13,760 nt of DNA from Shewanella sp. (GTDB lineage: Bacteria > Pseudomonadota > Gammaproteobacteria > Enterobacterales > Shewanellaceae): positions 1 to 13,760 of the forward strand of contig SDWK01000931.1 in assembly GCA_004195335.1 (NCBI GenBank), read 5' to 3'. The notes beneath the pieces are model-generated. The model did not search any database, was not told where the DNA came from, and was given only the letters and a program-made list of their open reading frames with translations. Positions within the stretch are counted from its first letter, which is position 1; each line of letters starts with the position of its first letter. The translations under genes were made by a program, and so were the position numbers. Below are positions 1 to 9,540 of the stretch, piece after piece.

Positions 1-183
1 GCACATCCCTCCGCTGGGAAGCGATAGATAACAATGAAGGTATAACCTTCAAATAAGCTATCCAATACCCACTCAGCCAGAAGCTAAATCAGAAAATGTG
101 ATCAGTCTTCATTCGAAGGCTAGCTAACTTTGGGGCACTTCTCTGTTAAGTATACCCATTAAGTGTCTTGCAGCTTTGACTTG
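1..183. other. Left-edge stretch without a clear gene
   Basis: No convincing gene is visible. On the plus strand one frame is open from base 3 to a TAA at 54-56 (17 residues, ending NNEGITFK), which could be the tail of a gene beginning outside the window. A minus-strand frame of similar length is also open to the edge, so neither is called. A perfect 7-bp inverted repeat, TGAAGGT-ATA-ACCTTCA, lies at 35-51. No T-run follows it on either strand, so it is not a convincing terminator. Confidence 0.3.
35..51. repeat. Perfect 7-bp inverted repeat with 3-base loop
   Basis: TGAAGGT-ATA-ACCTTCA is a perfect palindrome apart from its three-base centre. It lies about 130 bases beyond the stop of the minus-strand membrane protein and inside a possible plus-strand gene tail. 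It could be an operator or a weak hairpin; the sequence does not decide. Confidence 0.35.
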
Positions 184-594
184 TTAACTGGTCATTGTGA
201 GGTGGATAAAAACAGCAATAGCAACTAGAACCGTAACAAACCATACATAGATGCAAGTTGAAAATACTAAACCACTCACTGTATTAGCTATAGCGGAAAC
301 TTTTTTAAACCAATGGTATTGATATAAAAAAGCCAATCGGTTCGAAACATCATTTTTTCCGGTCTCATTTCTAAACCTCAACTTGACTAATAAAAGGCCA
401 AATTGCACCTGTAGTAAAACAATAAGGACAAGAGATAAACCACTGAATTGCATCGATGATGGCTCGCCTGCATTGACGCTACCAATAACTATAATCACCG
501 ACAATAGCAATAAAAACGCTTTCATTGTAATGAAGGCACTAGCTTTGATTTCTTCATGAACCAACTTTAATGGTTTATTGATGACACTAAGCAT
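184..594 (-). CDS. Small three-helix inner-membrane protein, unknown function
   Basis: 136-residue protein that I do not recognise. The ATG at 594 has a good ribosome site (TAGGAG, ending four bases before the start), which supports translation. Three hydrophobic segments are visible at about residues 24-42, 48-71 and 107-131, joined by a basic, polar loop (about 72-100, with RFRNETGKND). The N-terminal 20 residues are polar and probably cytoplasmic. No catalytic or metal-binding motif is seen. It follows the HD-GYP gene on the same strand after 162 bases that contain two small hairpins, so it is probably a separate transcript. It is AT-rich compared with the signalling genes to its right, which fits a poorly conserved or recently acquired gene, but that is only an impression. 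Confidence 0.65.
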   Translation of the reverse strand: MLSVINKPLKLVHEEIKASAFITMKAFLLLLSVIIVIGSVNAGEPSSMQFSGLSLVLIVLLQVQFGLLLVKLRFRNETGKNDVSNRLAFLYQYHWFKKVSAIANTVSGLVFSTCIYVWFVTVLVAIAVFIHLTMTS

Positions 595-623
595 GATGCT
601 CCTACTAGTTAATGATCATAGTC

Positions 624-643
624 CATGAGCCGAAGGTCTCATG
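624..643. repeat. 6-bp inverted repeat (CATGAG...CTCATG)
   Basis: CATGAG and CTCATG face each other across eight bases, 30 bases upstream of the minus-strand membrane protein's start codon. The position suits an operator or leader hairpin. No T-run follows, so it is not a terminator. Confidence 0.3.
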
Positions 644-721
644 TAACTGATTGTTCTTTACTTTCAAAGAGAGGAGGTTGTCGCTACTCTATCTATCCGA
701 GAGTTCATATTCCATGCCCTT

Positions 722-740
722 GGGGCCTAATTGAAGCCCC
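722..740. repeat. GC-rich hairpin downstream of the HD-GYP gene
   Basis: GGGGC and GCCCC pair across a nine-base loop, starting 16 bases past the TGA of the HD-GYP gene. The location fits a transcript end for the kinase/HD-GYP operon, but the minus-strand side is followed by AAGGGC rather than T residues. At best this is a weak or Rho-assisted stop. Confidence 0.3.
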
Positions 741-756
741 CTGCGGCGTTTTCACA

Positions 757-1881
757 TCAGGAAATCCCGGCCTTCGCCTTTACAGCTTCCTCTGAATCGG
801 CAAACTCTTGTGATATGACAAAATACTCATCAGCAATCTCCATAAAGGCATCAACCATATCCGGGTCAAAATGATTACCTTTACCTTCCAGGATGATGGC
901 TACCGCTTTTTCATGGGGGAAGGGTGGCTTGTATACACGGCGGCTGACTAGAGCATCATACACATCAGCCACCGCCATCAAGCGTGCAGCAATTGGGATA
1001 TCATCCCCCGCCAGTCCCTCTGGATATCCTGAGCCGTTCCACTTTTCCTGATGGGCGTAGGCGATCTCCTTGGCAAAGACAAGGAAATTATCCGCTACAG
1101 AGATGTTCTGTTCTGCGGCGGCAATGGCATCACGACCATAGGTCGTATGCTTTTTCATCTCATCAAATTCTTCATCCGTTAACTTACCCGGCTTGAGAAG
1201 AATATGATCTGCCACCCCAACCTTGCCGATGTCGTGTAGTGGCGCCGATTTATAGAGCCAAGTGATATTCTCTGGGGTCAAGAAATGACTAAAGCGCGGA
1301 TGATCTTTGAGTTTTTGCGCTAGCAATTTCACATAACGTTGAGTCCGTCGAATATGGTTACCGGTTTCTGGATCGCGAGCCTCCGCCAGCGATCCCATCG
1401 CCACCATGGTGACATCCTGCAACTCCTCCATTTGCCGGGTGCGCTCAATCACCTTCTCTTCAAGGATTTCGTTTTGGCGTTTCAAAAAGTCACGCGCACT
1501 CTTTAACTCTAGATGAGTCTTGACGCGCTCAATGAGAATGGGTGGACTAATGGGTTTGGTTATGTAATCAACCGCCCCCAATTCAAGCCCTCTGGTTTCA
1601 TCCTCCACCTCTGCTTTGGCGGTCAGGAAGATGATAGGTATGTCACGTGTCGCCACATCGGCTTTGAGTTTCTGGCACACCTCATAACCATCCATATCGG
1701 GCATCATAATATCGAGCAGGATAAGGTCAGGTTTGTTCTTTTCAATGATCTTCAAGGCCATCTGACCATTGATGGCGGCTTGAACAAAATAGCGATCAGA
1801 CAACACTCCCTTTACAACATCAATATTAGCGGGTGTGTCATCAACCGCGAGAATGGTTAATCTGGATGTGTCCTTACTCAT
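757..1881 (-). CDS. Response regulator with HD-GYP output domain (RpfG-like c-di-GMP phosphodiesterase)
   Basis: A 374-residue cytoplasmic protein: receiver domain (about 6-125), coiled-coil linker (about 125-155), then an HD-GYP domain (about 157-345). Receiver residues are intact: acidic pair D14/D15, phospho-acceptor D57 (LLDIMMPDMDG), T87 and K109. In the output domain E167, H176, the pair H216-D217 followed by IGK, and the signature G285-Y286-P287 are present. The usual HHExxDGxGYP reads HQEKWNGSGYP, so the second His and the Asp are replaced. Family knowledge: HD-GYP proteins linearise cyclic-di-GMP using a two- or three-metal site. The ATG at 1881 is preferred because GGAG lies seven bases before it; the in-frame ATG at 1887 would be only one base from that site. 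It lies 45 bases downstream of the large hybrid kinase, so it is very likely co-transcribed and the target of that kinase's HPt domain. Confidence 0.93.
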   Translation of the reverse strand: MSKDTSRLTILAVDDTPANIDVVKGVLSDRYFVQAAINGQMALKIIEKNKPDLILLDIMMPDMDGYEVCQKLKADVATRDIPIIFLTAKAEVEDETRGLELGAVDYITKPISPPILIERVKTHLELKSARDFLKRQNEILEEKVIERTRQMEELQDVTMVAMGSLAEARDPETGNHIRRTQRYVKLLAQKLKDHPRFSHFLTPENITWLYKSAPLHDIGKVGVADHILLKPGKLTDEEFDEMKKHTTYGRDAIAAAEQNISVADNFLVFAKEIAYAHQEKWNGSGYPEGLAGDDIPIAARLMAVADVYDALVSRRVYKPPFPHEKAVAIILEGKGNHFDPDMVDAFMEIADEYFVISQEFADSEEAVKAKAGIS

Positions 1882-1932
1882 TGTCATTCTCCATTACTCA
1901 TACAATAGACTTAATCACTGTCACTTGATGCA

Positions 1933-4900
1933 TTACCTGTCGGCAACACTCTTCATTATCTCGCCTACGAGGGTTGAAGCGGCATCAAAATCATAATCGC
2001 CGAGATAACGCTGTAACTTACTCAGTGAACCATGAAGCTCAACTTCATCTATCCCCACCAGTAGATCTTCTACGGCCTCTTCGACTGTGGAATCAAAATC
2101 ATCGATGCGCTCGGAGATTTTTCTCAATGCATCTAACATATCAATTTCTGCTACGGTATTTGACTGACCCTGTATAGATCCCTTTATATCAGACTGCAGG
2201 GCGTCACTAATGGTCTTCATAGCTTCATTCAGCGTTCGTCCGGTCAGTGTCATGCACTCCGCTTCTGGTTGTTCCTCTAAGAGGACGGCTTCCAGTTTGC
2301 TCGCCTCAGCATGCAAAGCGTTAGCCCCAATATTTCCAGCTACGCCCTTCAAGGTATGTGCAATGCGTACGGCGGTCTCCCAGTCGCTTTCAATCAGGCT
2401 CTGACTAATCCGCTCCATGGCATCGGCCTCAGACTCCAGAACCTTAGTCAAGGTCCTGCGATAGGCCCGTGTACTGCCGCCCATACGAGCCATCGCCTTA
2501 TCGACATCAAAGCCGGGGAGTTCCAGTGGAGGCTCGTCTCCCCCTTTGTTGAATTCTGCCAGCCGTTGCAGCAGCTCGACAGGGACTTCACGCTCACCGG
2601 GTTCAATCCACTGCGCCAGTGTACGATACATCTCTTTGGGGTCGATGGGCTTGGACACATGGTCATTCATCCCGGCCGCCAGACATTTATCCCGATCACT
2701 CGTCATGGCGTTGGCCGTCATTGCAATGATGGGGAGTTCTATGAGTTTGGGATCTTGACGCATCTCACGGGTGGCGGTGTAACCATCCATAACCGGCATC
2801 TGAATATCCATCAGCACCGCATCGAAGGGGGCCTGTTTCACCTTGTCGATAGCGTCCTTGCCATTCTCTGCGACGGTGACGACCATTTGTGCCAGCTCCA
2901 GCAACTCCGTCGCAACCTGCTGGTTGACCTCATTGTCCTCCACCAGAAGAATCCGTGCCCCTCGCATCTCAGCAACAATTTCAAGCCCCAGGTCGCTTAA
3001 AACCGTCAGGGGCTTAAGCTCTTCATATCCCATGGCAACCATGGTGGCATCGAGCAGGGTCGAGCTGGAGACCGGCTTGTTCAGTACCACCTCCACCTGC
3101 ACGTCATCGAGCTGCTGCTGCAGCTCATCACGGTCATAGGCCGTCACCATAACAACCTTGGGAGGAGTTTTTAGACGCGTATCGGTCTTAATATGCCGAC
3201 TCGCCTCAACGCCATCCATGCCAGGCATCTTCCAATCCATAAATACCAGTTTAAAGGGAGTACCAGCCTGATCTGCCTGTTGGACTCTGTCCCAAGCCTC
3301 CGCGCCATTGCTGGCTAGTTCCACTTGGAAACCGAGTCTTTCAGCCAGATGCTGCATGATCTCCCTGGCCGCAGGACTGTCATCCACCACAAGTACAGGA
3401 AGCCCCGACAAATCAACTTTTGGTACTTCCAGTATAGGTGCATCTGCCAAACCGAAATTGGCGCTAAAAATGAAGGCGCTGCCTTTTCCGTAACAGCTCT
3501 CAACCTTAATCTCTCCACCCATCATCTCAGTTAAAGTTTTGCTGATGGTCAAGCCTAAACCCGTTCCTCCATATTTACGGGTGGTAGAGCTATCGGCCTG
3601 GCTGAACGACTGGAACAGCTTATTTACCTGCTCTTCTGTCATGCCGATACCGCTGTCTATTACGGAGAACTGAAGTGTTACCTGCTCCTCTGAGGATGCC
3701 AGCGCTTTGACACGGATCAGTATCTCGCCCTGCTCGGTAAATTTAACGGCATTGTTGGCGAGATTAATCAGTATCTGACCGAGGCGGAGTGAATCTCCTA
3801 ACAACCCATCCGGCACAGTGGGGGCAATGTCTATTAGCAACTCCAGTCCCTTTTCCTGCATCTTGACTGTAATTACGTGAGTAAGATGATCCAGTGTCTC
3901 ACCCAAACGGAACGGCACTGACTCCATCTCCAATTTTCCGGCCTCAATCTTGGAGAAATCCAGAATATCGTTGATGATGCCCAGCAGTGAGTTGGCCGCG
4001 CTGTGTATTTTATTGACATAGTCTTGTTGCTTTCGGTTCAAGTCTGTCGTCAAAGCGAGGTGGCTCATGCCGATGATGGCATTCATAGGCGTGCGGATTT
4101 CGTGGCTCATATTAGCCAAAAAGTCGGACTTTGCCTTGGTGGCGTACTCCGCCTCCTCCTTGGCATTCAAAAGCGCTATTTCGACATCTTTTCGAGCGCT
4201 GATATCTCTAGTGAAGGCAACAATTAATTCTTTTCCGTTGAATTCAGTCAAGAAGAAGGTTCCCTCAGTCGGAAACGTATGACCATCCTTGTGACGCTGT
4301 ACACTCTCAAGTGTGACGTAGGGATTAGATTTCAAAGACTCAACCCAGTCTTCCCATTGCTCCATAGGAAATCCTGGATCAATATCTTGAACACTCATGA
4401 CATTAAGCTCTTCACGGGTATAACCTAGTACTTCACACGCAGTATCATTGGCATAATCAAAACTAGCATCTTCGGGGCGAACCCAGAATGCGCAGTCGGC
4501 GGCATGGTCCACAGCATATTGGGTGAAACTGAGACGTTCCTGGCTCTCTAACAGCTTGCTCTCAGCTTCCTTTCGCTGTGTGATGTCAGTACGAATAGAG
4601 ATATAGCGTTCAGGTCCTCGAACGCCCATCAATGGAACGAGGGATGCACTGACCCAATAAAGCGTTCCATCCTTCTTTGCGTTGCATATTTCCCCGTGCC
4701 ATGTCTGTCCTTTTGTAATGCGACTCCACATTTCTTGGTAAAATTCTTTGTCGTGAATTCCAGACTTGAGCAAGCGATGGTTACGTCCGAGTAGTTCCTC
4801 TCTTGTGTAACCACTAACATCGCAAAAATGATCATTCACATAAGTGATAGTACCCTCGACATCACCTATGCTGACGATGGCGTGTTGATCGAGTGCGTAT

Positions 4901-7900
4901 TTTTGAAAATTGAGTTCACTCGTTCTTTCTTCAACCCGCCTAACCATAGAGTTAAATGCATTAGAAAGTGCACCAATTTCATCATCACGTTGGTAATCCA
5001 CATGCTGCGAATAGTCTTCTTCACCGATGAGTTTTGCCGCTAACTCAAAACGTGACAAAGGGATAACAACTCTTTTCCTCAACAGGAAGAATATGTAGAT
5101 GGAATACCCAGCCGTGATTAATATCAAAACAACGACAACCAGCATAATTGCATGAGTTTGCCCGGTAGCCTGATTCACCTCATTCTGGATTCTTCTCTCA
5201 AGCAATTGAAAAAACTCATCAACACGTTGCATGATTTTTGATTTTGCAGATAGATACGTATCACCATGCAAGAGTTGTGTCGCAAAACTCAAGTTCGGCT
5301 CTCCCTTGATAGAGTAATCACCTTTACTATCAACAAACTCCCCTTTAACTGCATGCATGGCCTGATTTTCAATCTTGACCAAATCATCAGACTCATTCTT
5401 TGCCTCAGTCAGTTTTTCATGTTCCAGGTCTGAAAAACCAAGTTCCGTCATTCTCTGTTCGATACTATAGGTCTCACCACTCAAGTTATGTTGGGTGTCT
5501 CCTGATGAAACTTGGTCCCAATAAGATAGCAGTCCCTGTTGTGGATGCGGTATTTCCCCATCCCGTATCCCAAGGATGTCTTTAAAATACCCTTCGTATT
5601 TATCTTCACCCGTAACAGAAAAGAGACGTGCAAATCGGGTGAGATCATTAGATGACTGCCTTAGCTCATAGGCCAGTTGCATGGACTGAAGCTTATTATT
5701 CTCTATCACTATACGGTCATGCTCTGAATCATCTAGTAATGCAATAAAGTATCCAATAGATGCAATCAGCACGGCATAAACAAATGATATTAATACTAAA
5801 GTTTCCCGGATCGAGAGATTCTGTTTGCGCCCGTTAATTAACCAGTAACCAATGACTACTATTAGAGCCAGACCTATAATTAGAGCAATACTCTTGAGAA
5901 CAAAGTCAGCTTGCTTAAATTGAACAGTTTCTATTGTTTTACCTAAACTACGTTTTTCACCTAGCCATTTGATTTTAATTTTATTGAGTTGTTCCAGTTC
6001 AATAGCATTCACACCTTTGCTCAGAATCGATGCCAATACCGGAAGATCCTTTCGTGTGGCAATATTGAGCAGACTTAATTCGCGATCTCCAAACTTAATT
6101 TCACCGGTGACAGAAACATCCGTCATCATATGTTGACTGATAAGGTAATTAAGTACAGCCATCTCACCCAAGGCCGCATCGGCTTTGCCAAAGCTAACAG
6201 CATTTATAGTCGCGCGCGTATCCTTGACTGGCAAAACATTGATTTCAGGATATTCGCGAGCGAGAACCTCTTCATAAAAGAAGCCCTTTGTCACCGCGAC
6301 GGTTTTTCCGAATAGCTCTTCAAGCGTGTGGTAAGGCGTATCTTTCTTACTCAGGATAGTGTTGGGGTTCTCAACATAGTGTGGCGTATAGAGAAGGTAT
6401 TTCTGGCGCTCAGGCGTTTTTACTATGTTGAGCATCACATCTAGATCACCACGCTTCATCATCTCGAGGAATTCGTTCCAGCTAGGGCCTGAGACATACT
6501 CAACCTCCAACCCCACCTTTCTAGCCAGCAAATCCATGTAATCGATGGAGAGTCCTCGTGCTTCCCCCTTCTCATTAAAGTCGAAGGGCGGCCAGTCCAT
6601 TTCGTTATGGATGCGAATCTTGGGGTTTGCCTTAATCCACTCGATTTCCTTACCCGTTAACTCAACAGAATGTTTATCATCAGGGCTGGGCAGGGCCATC
6701 CACCTGCTTTCAAGTTGCATAAGTTCATCAAGACGCAACGAATCCATGGCCTTTTCTAGAATTGATACGAAAATTGGCCAGTCTTTTCGCACCGCGAGCC
6801 GATATTGCTGGTCCCGATCACCAAGAGCTTCAACTTCCATTGCGACCTTGAGATTGGTTAGTGACAATTGGCGAATGTAGTGGGCTGCTACAGGAAGCTC
6901 CAATATGGTCGCAACAGCCTTGCCAGTGCTTACAGCCTTTAACAGGCTTGTGTAGTTGTCAAAATAAAGGTAGTGGGCATCGGGAACGAGTTTCGGAATG
7001 ATTTGGGCCACGGAATCCCCCCTTACCAAGCCTACTGTTCTCGAGCTCAGATCCTCCAGCTTGTTGATTCCGGTGATACCATCCCGGATAACAATTGCAT
7101 TAATCACTTGTTTATAGGGTCTGGTAAAACTCAGGTATTCTCGGCGCTCAGCAGGCGAGTTGAAGATCGTGTGGACAAGGTCCAACTCTTTATTTTTGGC
7201 TTTATTTAGAAGATTACCCCAAGTATCTGTGACGAACTCAAGTCGAATACCAAGACGCTCTGCCAACAGTTTTACATAGTCAGTAGAATAACCGGCCGGT
7301 TTGCCATCAATCTGGTAATCAAAGGGGGCGTAATCAGGCTCGCTTGAAACCCTCATCACCGGATGTTCCTTGAGCCAGGCTTTCTCTTTGACAGACAAGT
7401 CAATTTTCCTGGCTTTACTCTGACTAGCCGAAGTGTAAACGATCCATCTATCGCGTATGCGCTTATGTTGTTCCTTGCTGATAGAAGCGAGCACCTTGTC
7501 AAGAATGGTGACGAGTTCTGGCCAATCTTTTCGGACGCCGTAGCCAAATCCCAGGCTGCTGATATCAGCGACAGAATCCTGCCGGATGGTGGCAAGGCCA
7601 TGTTTCAGGATTAAGTGATTGGTGACAGCGAAATTTTCGATAGCGGCACCCACTTTTCCGTCCGCCAGTGCCTTCAGAGCCTCCAGTGGCGACTCCACGA
7701 AATAGGGCTCGATGTCGGGGTGCTTCCGGCGAATTTCTTCCACGTAGTAATAGTTCTTTACCATGGCCAGCCTGGCACCGACCAAGTCATCAAATTCATC
7801 CACCGGTTCCTGATCCTTGCGAGTGAGGAATACCACTGGGAATGTCATGTAGGGGTGAGTAAAGTTCAGGTAGGCGCTGCGCTCCTTGGTCTTACCAATG

Positions 7901-8700
7901 GTAGGTATTACATCGATCTCGCCCCGCTTCACCCGGTCAATTACCTCGCTCCAACTCAGTCGAGGAACGATTTTCATATTCGTGCCCAGGCGCTCATTGA
8001 TCAGCGCCAGATAATCGGCGGCCATACCTAAATAGTCACCGTTCCGGCCTATAAACTCGAAAGGAGGGTAGCTAGGGTCGACGCCAAGACGGATCTCCTG
8101 GTGGGCTTTGAGCCAGGACTGTTCTTCATCCGTCAGTAATACTTTCTTTTGAACCTGCACCTGCTGTTTATTTTCTAATTCTTCCAATAACGTCATGGAA
8201 GTTGTTAAGAAGTTTTGCATGCCTTGAGCAAGCATTGCCTTGTTTGTGCTGTAATCCTCTGCTTCCATCATCTTTCTTGCTTTTAAGAGCTCACCTTGAT
8301 TGATGGCATTCAGCATCTCCCCCTCTATACGATATAACTGGATAGCGGCGTCATTAATCGTTGCGGCTGAGGACATATCCAAAATTTGGTAACTATTTTT
8401 AATCTCAGCAAGTGCCGCATCAAATATTTCAGCTGCAGCCTTGTAGCGTTGCAGCCATTTATCCTCCTTGGTATACGAATAATGCCTCATTGAGGTTGTT
8501 AGCACCTCATCCTGATATTGAATTTCATGAGCCAATTCACTCAGGCGAATTATACTCGGCGGGTTCGCAACGTTATCTGTAGCCAGTGCCTGCACAGGTG
8601 AAATCAAGACAGAAAGTAGCAAAAGACAGAGCTGCCAAGGGAAGCACTTAATTTTCAATGCTTTCGTCATCTTGGTAGCAATACAAAAACGCATTAGCAT
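1933..8700 (-). CDS. Giant BvgS-type hybrid sensor kinase with three solute-binding domains, HAMP, two PAS, two receivers and HPt
   Basis: About 2255 residues. In order: signal peptide (1-40, ending VQALA), helical periplasmic stretch (53-183), three SBP_bac_3 domains (about 189-421, 435-669, 681-914), membrane helix (935-956), short loop, second helix (966-988), periplasmic helical module (989-1183), third helix (1184-1207), HAMP (1208-1261), PAS (1263-1376), PAS (1388-1503), HisKA with H1533 in NMSHEIRTP, HATPase with N, DSGIGM and GGTGLGL boxes (to about 1750), receiver 1 (D1822), receiver 2 (D1965), HPt (H2115 in AHTLKG) and a helical tail. Family knowledge: SBP_bac_3 domains bind amino acids or small acids and control the kinase. 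The ATG at 8700 has AGGA five bases upstream; the frame is open to a TTG at 8721, and another ATG at 8670 would give a more typical signal peptide. Known BvgS-like sensors usually have one or two such domains. The HPt probably passes phosphate to the HD-GYP regulator downstream. Confidence 0.95.
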   Translation of the reverse strand: MLMRFCIATKMTKALKIKCFPWQLCLLLLSVLISPVQALATDNVANPPSIIRLSELAHEIQYQDEVLTTSMRHYSYTKEDKWLQRYKAAAEIFDAALAEIKNSYQILDMSSAATINDAAIQLYRIEGEMLNAINQGELLKARKMMEAEDYSTNKAMLAQGMQNFLTTSMTLLEELENKQQVQVQKKVLLTDEEQSWLKAHQEIRLGVDPSYPPFEFIGRNGDYLGMAADYLALINERLGTNMKIVPRLSWSEVIDRVKRGEIDVIPTIGKTKERSAYLNFTHPYMTFPVVFLTRKDQEPVDEFDDLVGARLAMVKNYYYVEEIRRKHPDIEPYFVESPLEALKALADGKVGAAIENFAVTNHLILKHGLATIRQDSVADISSLGFGYGVRKDWPELVTILDKVLASISKEQHKRIRDRWIVYTSASQSKARKIDLSVKEKAWLKEHPVMRVSSEPDYAPFDYQIDGKPAGYSTDYVKLLAERLGIRLEFVTDTWGNLLNKAKNKELDLVHTIFNSPAERREYLSFTRPYKQVINAIVIRDGITGINKLEDLSSRTVGLVRGDSVAQIIPKLVPDAHYLYFDNYTSLLKAVSTGKAVATILELPVAAHYIRQLSLTNLKVAMEVEALGDRDQQYRLAVRKDWPIFVSILEKAMDSLRLDELMQLESRWMALPSPDDKHSVELTGKEIEWIKANPKIRIHNEMDWPPFDFNEKGEARGLSIDYMDLLARKVGLEVEYVSGPSWNEFLEMMKRGDLDVMLNIVKTPERQKYLLYTPHYVENPNTILSKKDTPYHTLEELFGKTVAVTKGFFYEEVLAREYPEINVLPVKDTRATINAVSFGKADAALGEMAVLNYLISQHMMTDVSVTGEIKFGDRELSLLNIATRKDLPVLASILSKGVNAIELEQLNKIKIKWLGEKRSLGKTIETVQFKQADFVLKSIALIIGLALIVVIGYWLINGRKQNLSIRETLVLISFVYAVLIASIGYFIALLDDSEHDRIVIENNKLQSMQLAYELRQSSNDLTRFARLFSVTGEDKYEGYFKDILGIRDGEIPHPQQGLLSYWDQVSSGDTQHNLSGETYSIEQRMTELGFSDLEHEKLTEAKNESDDLVKIENQAMHAVKGEFVDSKGDYSIKGEPNLSFATQLLHGDTYLSAKSKIMQRVDEFFQLLERRIQNEVNQATGQTHAIMLVVVVLILITAGYSIYIFFLLRKRVVIPLSRFELAAKLIGEEDYSQHVDYQRDDEIGALSNAFNSMVRRVEERTSELNFQKYALDQHAIVSIGDVEGTITYVNDHFCDVSGYTREELLGRNHRLLKSGIHDKEFYQEMWSRITKGQTWHGEICNAKKDGTLYWVSASLVPLMGVRGPERYISIRTDITQRKEAESKLLESQERLSFTQYAVDHAADCAFWVRPEDASFDYANDTACEVLGYTREELNVMSVQDIDPGFPMEQWEDWVESLKSNPYVTLESVQRHKDGHTFPTEGTFFLTEFNGKELIVAFTRDISARKDVEIALLNAKEEAEYATKAKSDFLANMSHEIRTPMNAIIGMSHLALTTDLNRKQQDYVNKIHSAANSLLGIINDILDFSKIEAGKLEMESVPFRLGETLDHLTHVITVKMQEKGLELLIDIAPTVPDGLLGDSLRLGQILINLANNAVKFTEQGEILIRVKALASSEEQVTLQFSVIDSGIGMTEEQVNKLFQSFSQADSSTTRKYGGTGLGLTISKTLTEMMGGEIKVESCYGKGSAFIFSANFGLADAPILEVPKVDLSGLPVLVVDDSPAAREIMQHLAERLGFQVELASNGAEAWDRVQQADQAGTPFKLVFMDWKMPGMDGVEASRHIKTDTRLKTPPKVVMVTAYDRDELQQQLDDVQVEVVLNKPVSSSTLLDATMVAMGYEELKPLTVLSDLGLEIVAEMRGARILLVEDNEVNQQVATELLELAQMVVTVAENGKDAIDKVKQAPFDAVLMDIQMPVMDGYTATREMRQDPKLIELPIIAMTANAMTSDRDKCLAAGMNDHVSKPIDPKEMYRTLAQWIEPGEREVPVELLQRLAEFNKGGDEPPLELPGFDVDKAMARMGGSTRAYRRTLTKVLESEADAMERISQSLIESDWETAVRIAHTLKGVAGNIGANALHAEASKLEAVLLEEQPEAECMTLTGRTLNEAMKTISDALQSDIKGSIQGQSNTVAEIDMLDALRKISERIDDFDSTVEEAVEDLLVGIDEVELHGSLSKLQRYLGDYDFDAASTLVGEIMKSVADR

Positions 8701-8745
8701 GGTGATCCTAAAATTAATCAATCGTTCATTTACAGTGAGAAATTA

Positions 8746-8772
8746 ACAAACTGGTAGGAACCTCTGGTTTGT
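8746..8772. promoter_or_regulatory. Inverted repeat upstream of the hybrid kinase
   Basis: ACAAAC and GTTTGT face each other across 15 bases, 46 bases before the kinase's preferred ATG. The arm spacing (21 bases between arm starts, about two helical turns) suits a dimeric regulator, but no known consensus is recognised and a chance match is possible. Confidence 0.25.
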
Positions 8773-8804
8773 ATCAATTCCCATCTTAATTCGTACCAAC
8801 GCAC

Positions 8805-9028
8805 ACCAGAATCTCTTATGGTGACAAGGACTTTTTTGAAAACTGGAATTGATTCAGCCATTTAAACTGTATGGAAATCTTCTCAGCTGCAGCAGCTTGG
8901 GCAGGGACTGAGCCAATAATAAGCCGCGGGTACAGCAGTAAAAGTGCTGATATGGCTGTAATTCGGTTGATGCCTGTTAGCGAGGCACAAATGGCTAAAA
9001 GCTGGTGTAGGCAGTTCACTACTTTCAC
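8805..9028 (-). pseudogene. Truncated NMT1/THI5-like substrate-binding protein (N-terminal remnant)
   Basis: The minus-strand frame reads as the start of an exported binding protein. A GTG at 9028 has AGGA seven bases upstream; next come a hydrophobic signal segment (about ITAISALLLLYPRLIIG, then VPAQAAA) and the mature start KISIQFKWLNQFQF. This matches my recollection of the opening of NMT1/THI5-like domains (ItlqlkWlhQfQFAGyyaA). The frame then ends after seven unrelated residues (SKKSLSP). Shifting one frame gives FKKVLVTIRDSG, which resembles the family's next conserved stretch (FYkeaGLdVtIreg), as if about 15 residues plus a frame-breaking number of bases were lost. Nothing further matches, and the large kinase begins about 105 bases on. 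This family occurs in ABC uptake systems for thiamine precursors or sulfonates and as sensor domains of signalling proteins; the fragment cannot say which. Identification is from recalled motifs. Confidence 0.5.
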
Positions 9029-9540
9029 TTGTGATCCTTGGACACTCAAATCATTGCTCGAATACTAAACATTACACGTATAGCCCCACAAAACAATTAA
9101 AAAATCCATACATATTCGCAACATACATGAACGAATTCGATTACTTAGGCTTAGATGGTTATAAATAGGGGTCATTCCAGCCCCCCATTGGAGAGATGTC
9201 CGTATCTAAAAGCCTGCTCAGCATTCCATTGCTTCCTGCATAAATGCTAACTCAACATCCTTGTCTCACGTTCATAGCGTATGATTTTCACCATTTTCAC
9301 CCTCTCGTTCCTGCTTCACTACCGACTCACAGAAGTATCTGCACATTCCCAGCTATAGGCTATAAATTGACATAAAAGTTCGACCTTCAGCATCTCATCC
9401 AATACACAAAGCCCAAACAAAGAATTTGATTAAACCTTAATTCGAAGGCAGATAACATTTGTAACAAATTCGACTCGCCTTGAGCACCACCTTTCTGTCA
9501 CAATTCGCACACAAAAATAACAATAAAAATTAGCAGAATA
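9029..9540. other. Gene-free region between the binding-protein remnant and the DUF5916 gene
   Basis: No frame here has both a plausible start and protein-like content. It holds a weak hairpin at 9168-9184 (GGGG...CCCC, nine-base loop), a block at about 9140-9260 that resembles dispersed intergenic sequence of Shewanella (uncertain recollection), and the promoter side of the DUF5916 gene with a palindrome at 9457-9469. A 15-codon frame from the ATG at 9196 is too short to call. Confidence 0.5.
9457..9469. promoter_or_regulatory. Palindrome in the DUF5916 upstream region
   Basis: ATTTGT-A-ACAAAT is a perfect 6-bp inverted repeat with one central base, 71 bases before the DUF5916 start codon. 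The heptamer AATTCGA occurs at 9439 and again at 9467, overlapping its right edge. This is a candidate operator; I cannot assign a regulator. Confidence 0.3.

Noticed and set aside
111..120. ATTCGAAGGC occurring at 111 and again near 9440
   Set aside because: A window this size holds many chance shared 10-mers, and the two contexts have nothing else in common.
2311..3000. Long plus-strand frame (229 residues) inside the kinase gene
   Set aside because: Antisense to the second receiver and HPt domains, with composition that mirrors the coding strand and no domain of its own.
7615..8031. Plus-strand frame of 138 residues inside the first solute-binding domain
   Set aside because: Shadow of the kinase gene; the minus-strand protein is fully domain-like here.
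8722..8780. Sigma-70 promoter for the kinase using TTGATA on the minus strand
   Set aside because: No acceptable -10 hexamer lies 16-18 bases downstream.
8871..9068. Plus-strand 65-residue frame over the binding-protein remnant
   Set aside because: The minus-strand reading has a signal peptide and recognisable family motif; the plus-strand one has none.
9168..9184. GGGG...CCCC hairpin as a terminator
   Set aside because: Only four pairs, a nine-base loop and no proper T-run on either strand.
9196..9243. 15-codon plus-strand frame preceded by GGAGAG
   Set aside because: The ribosome site is only two bases from the ATG and the peptide is too short, with no context.
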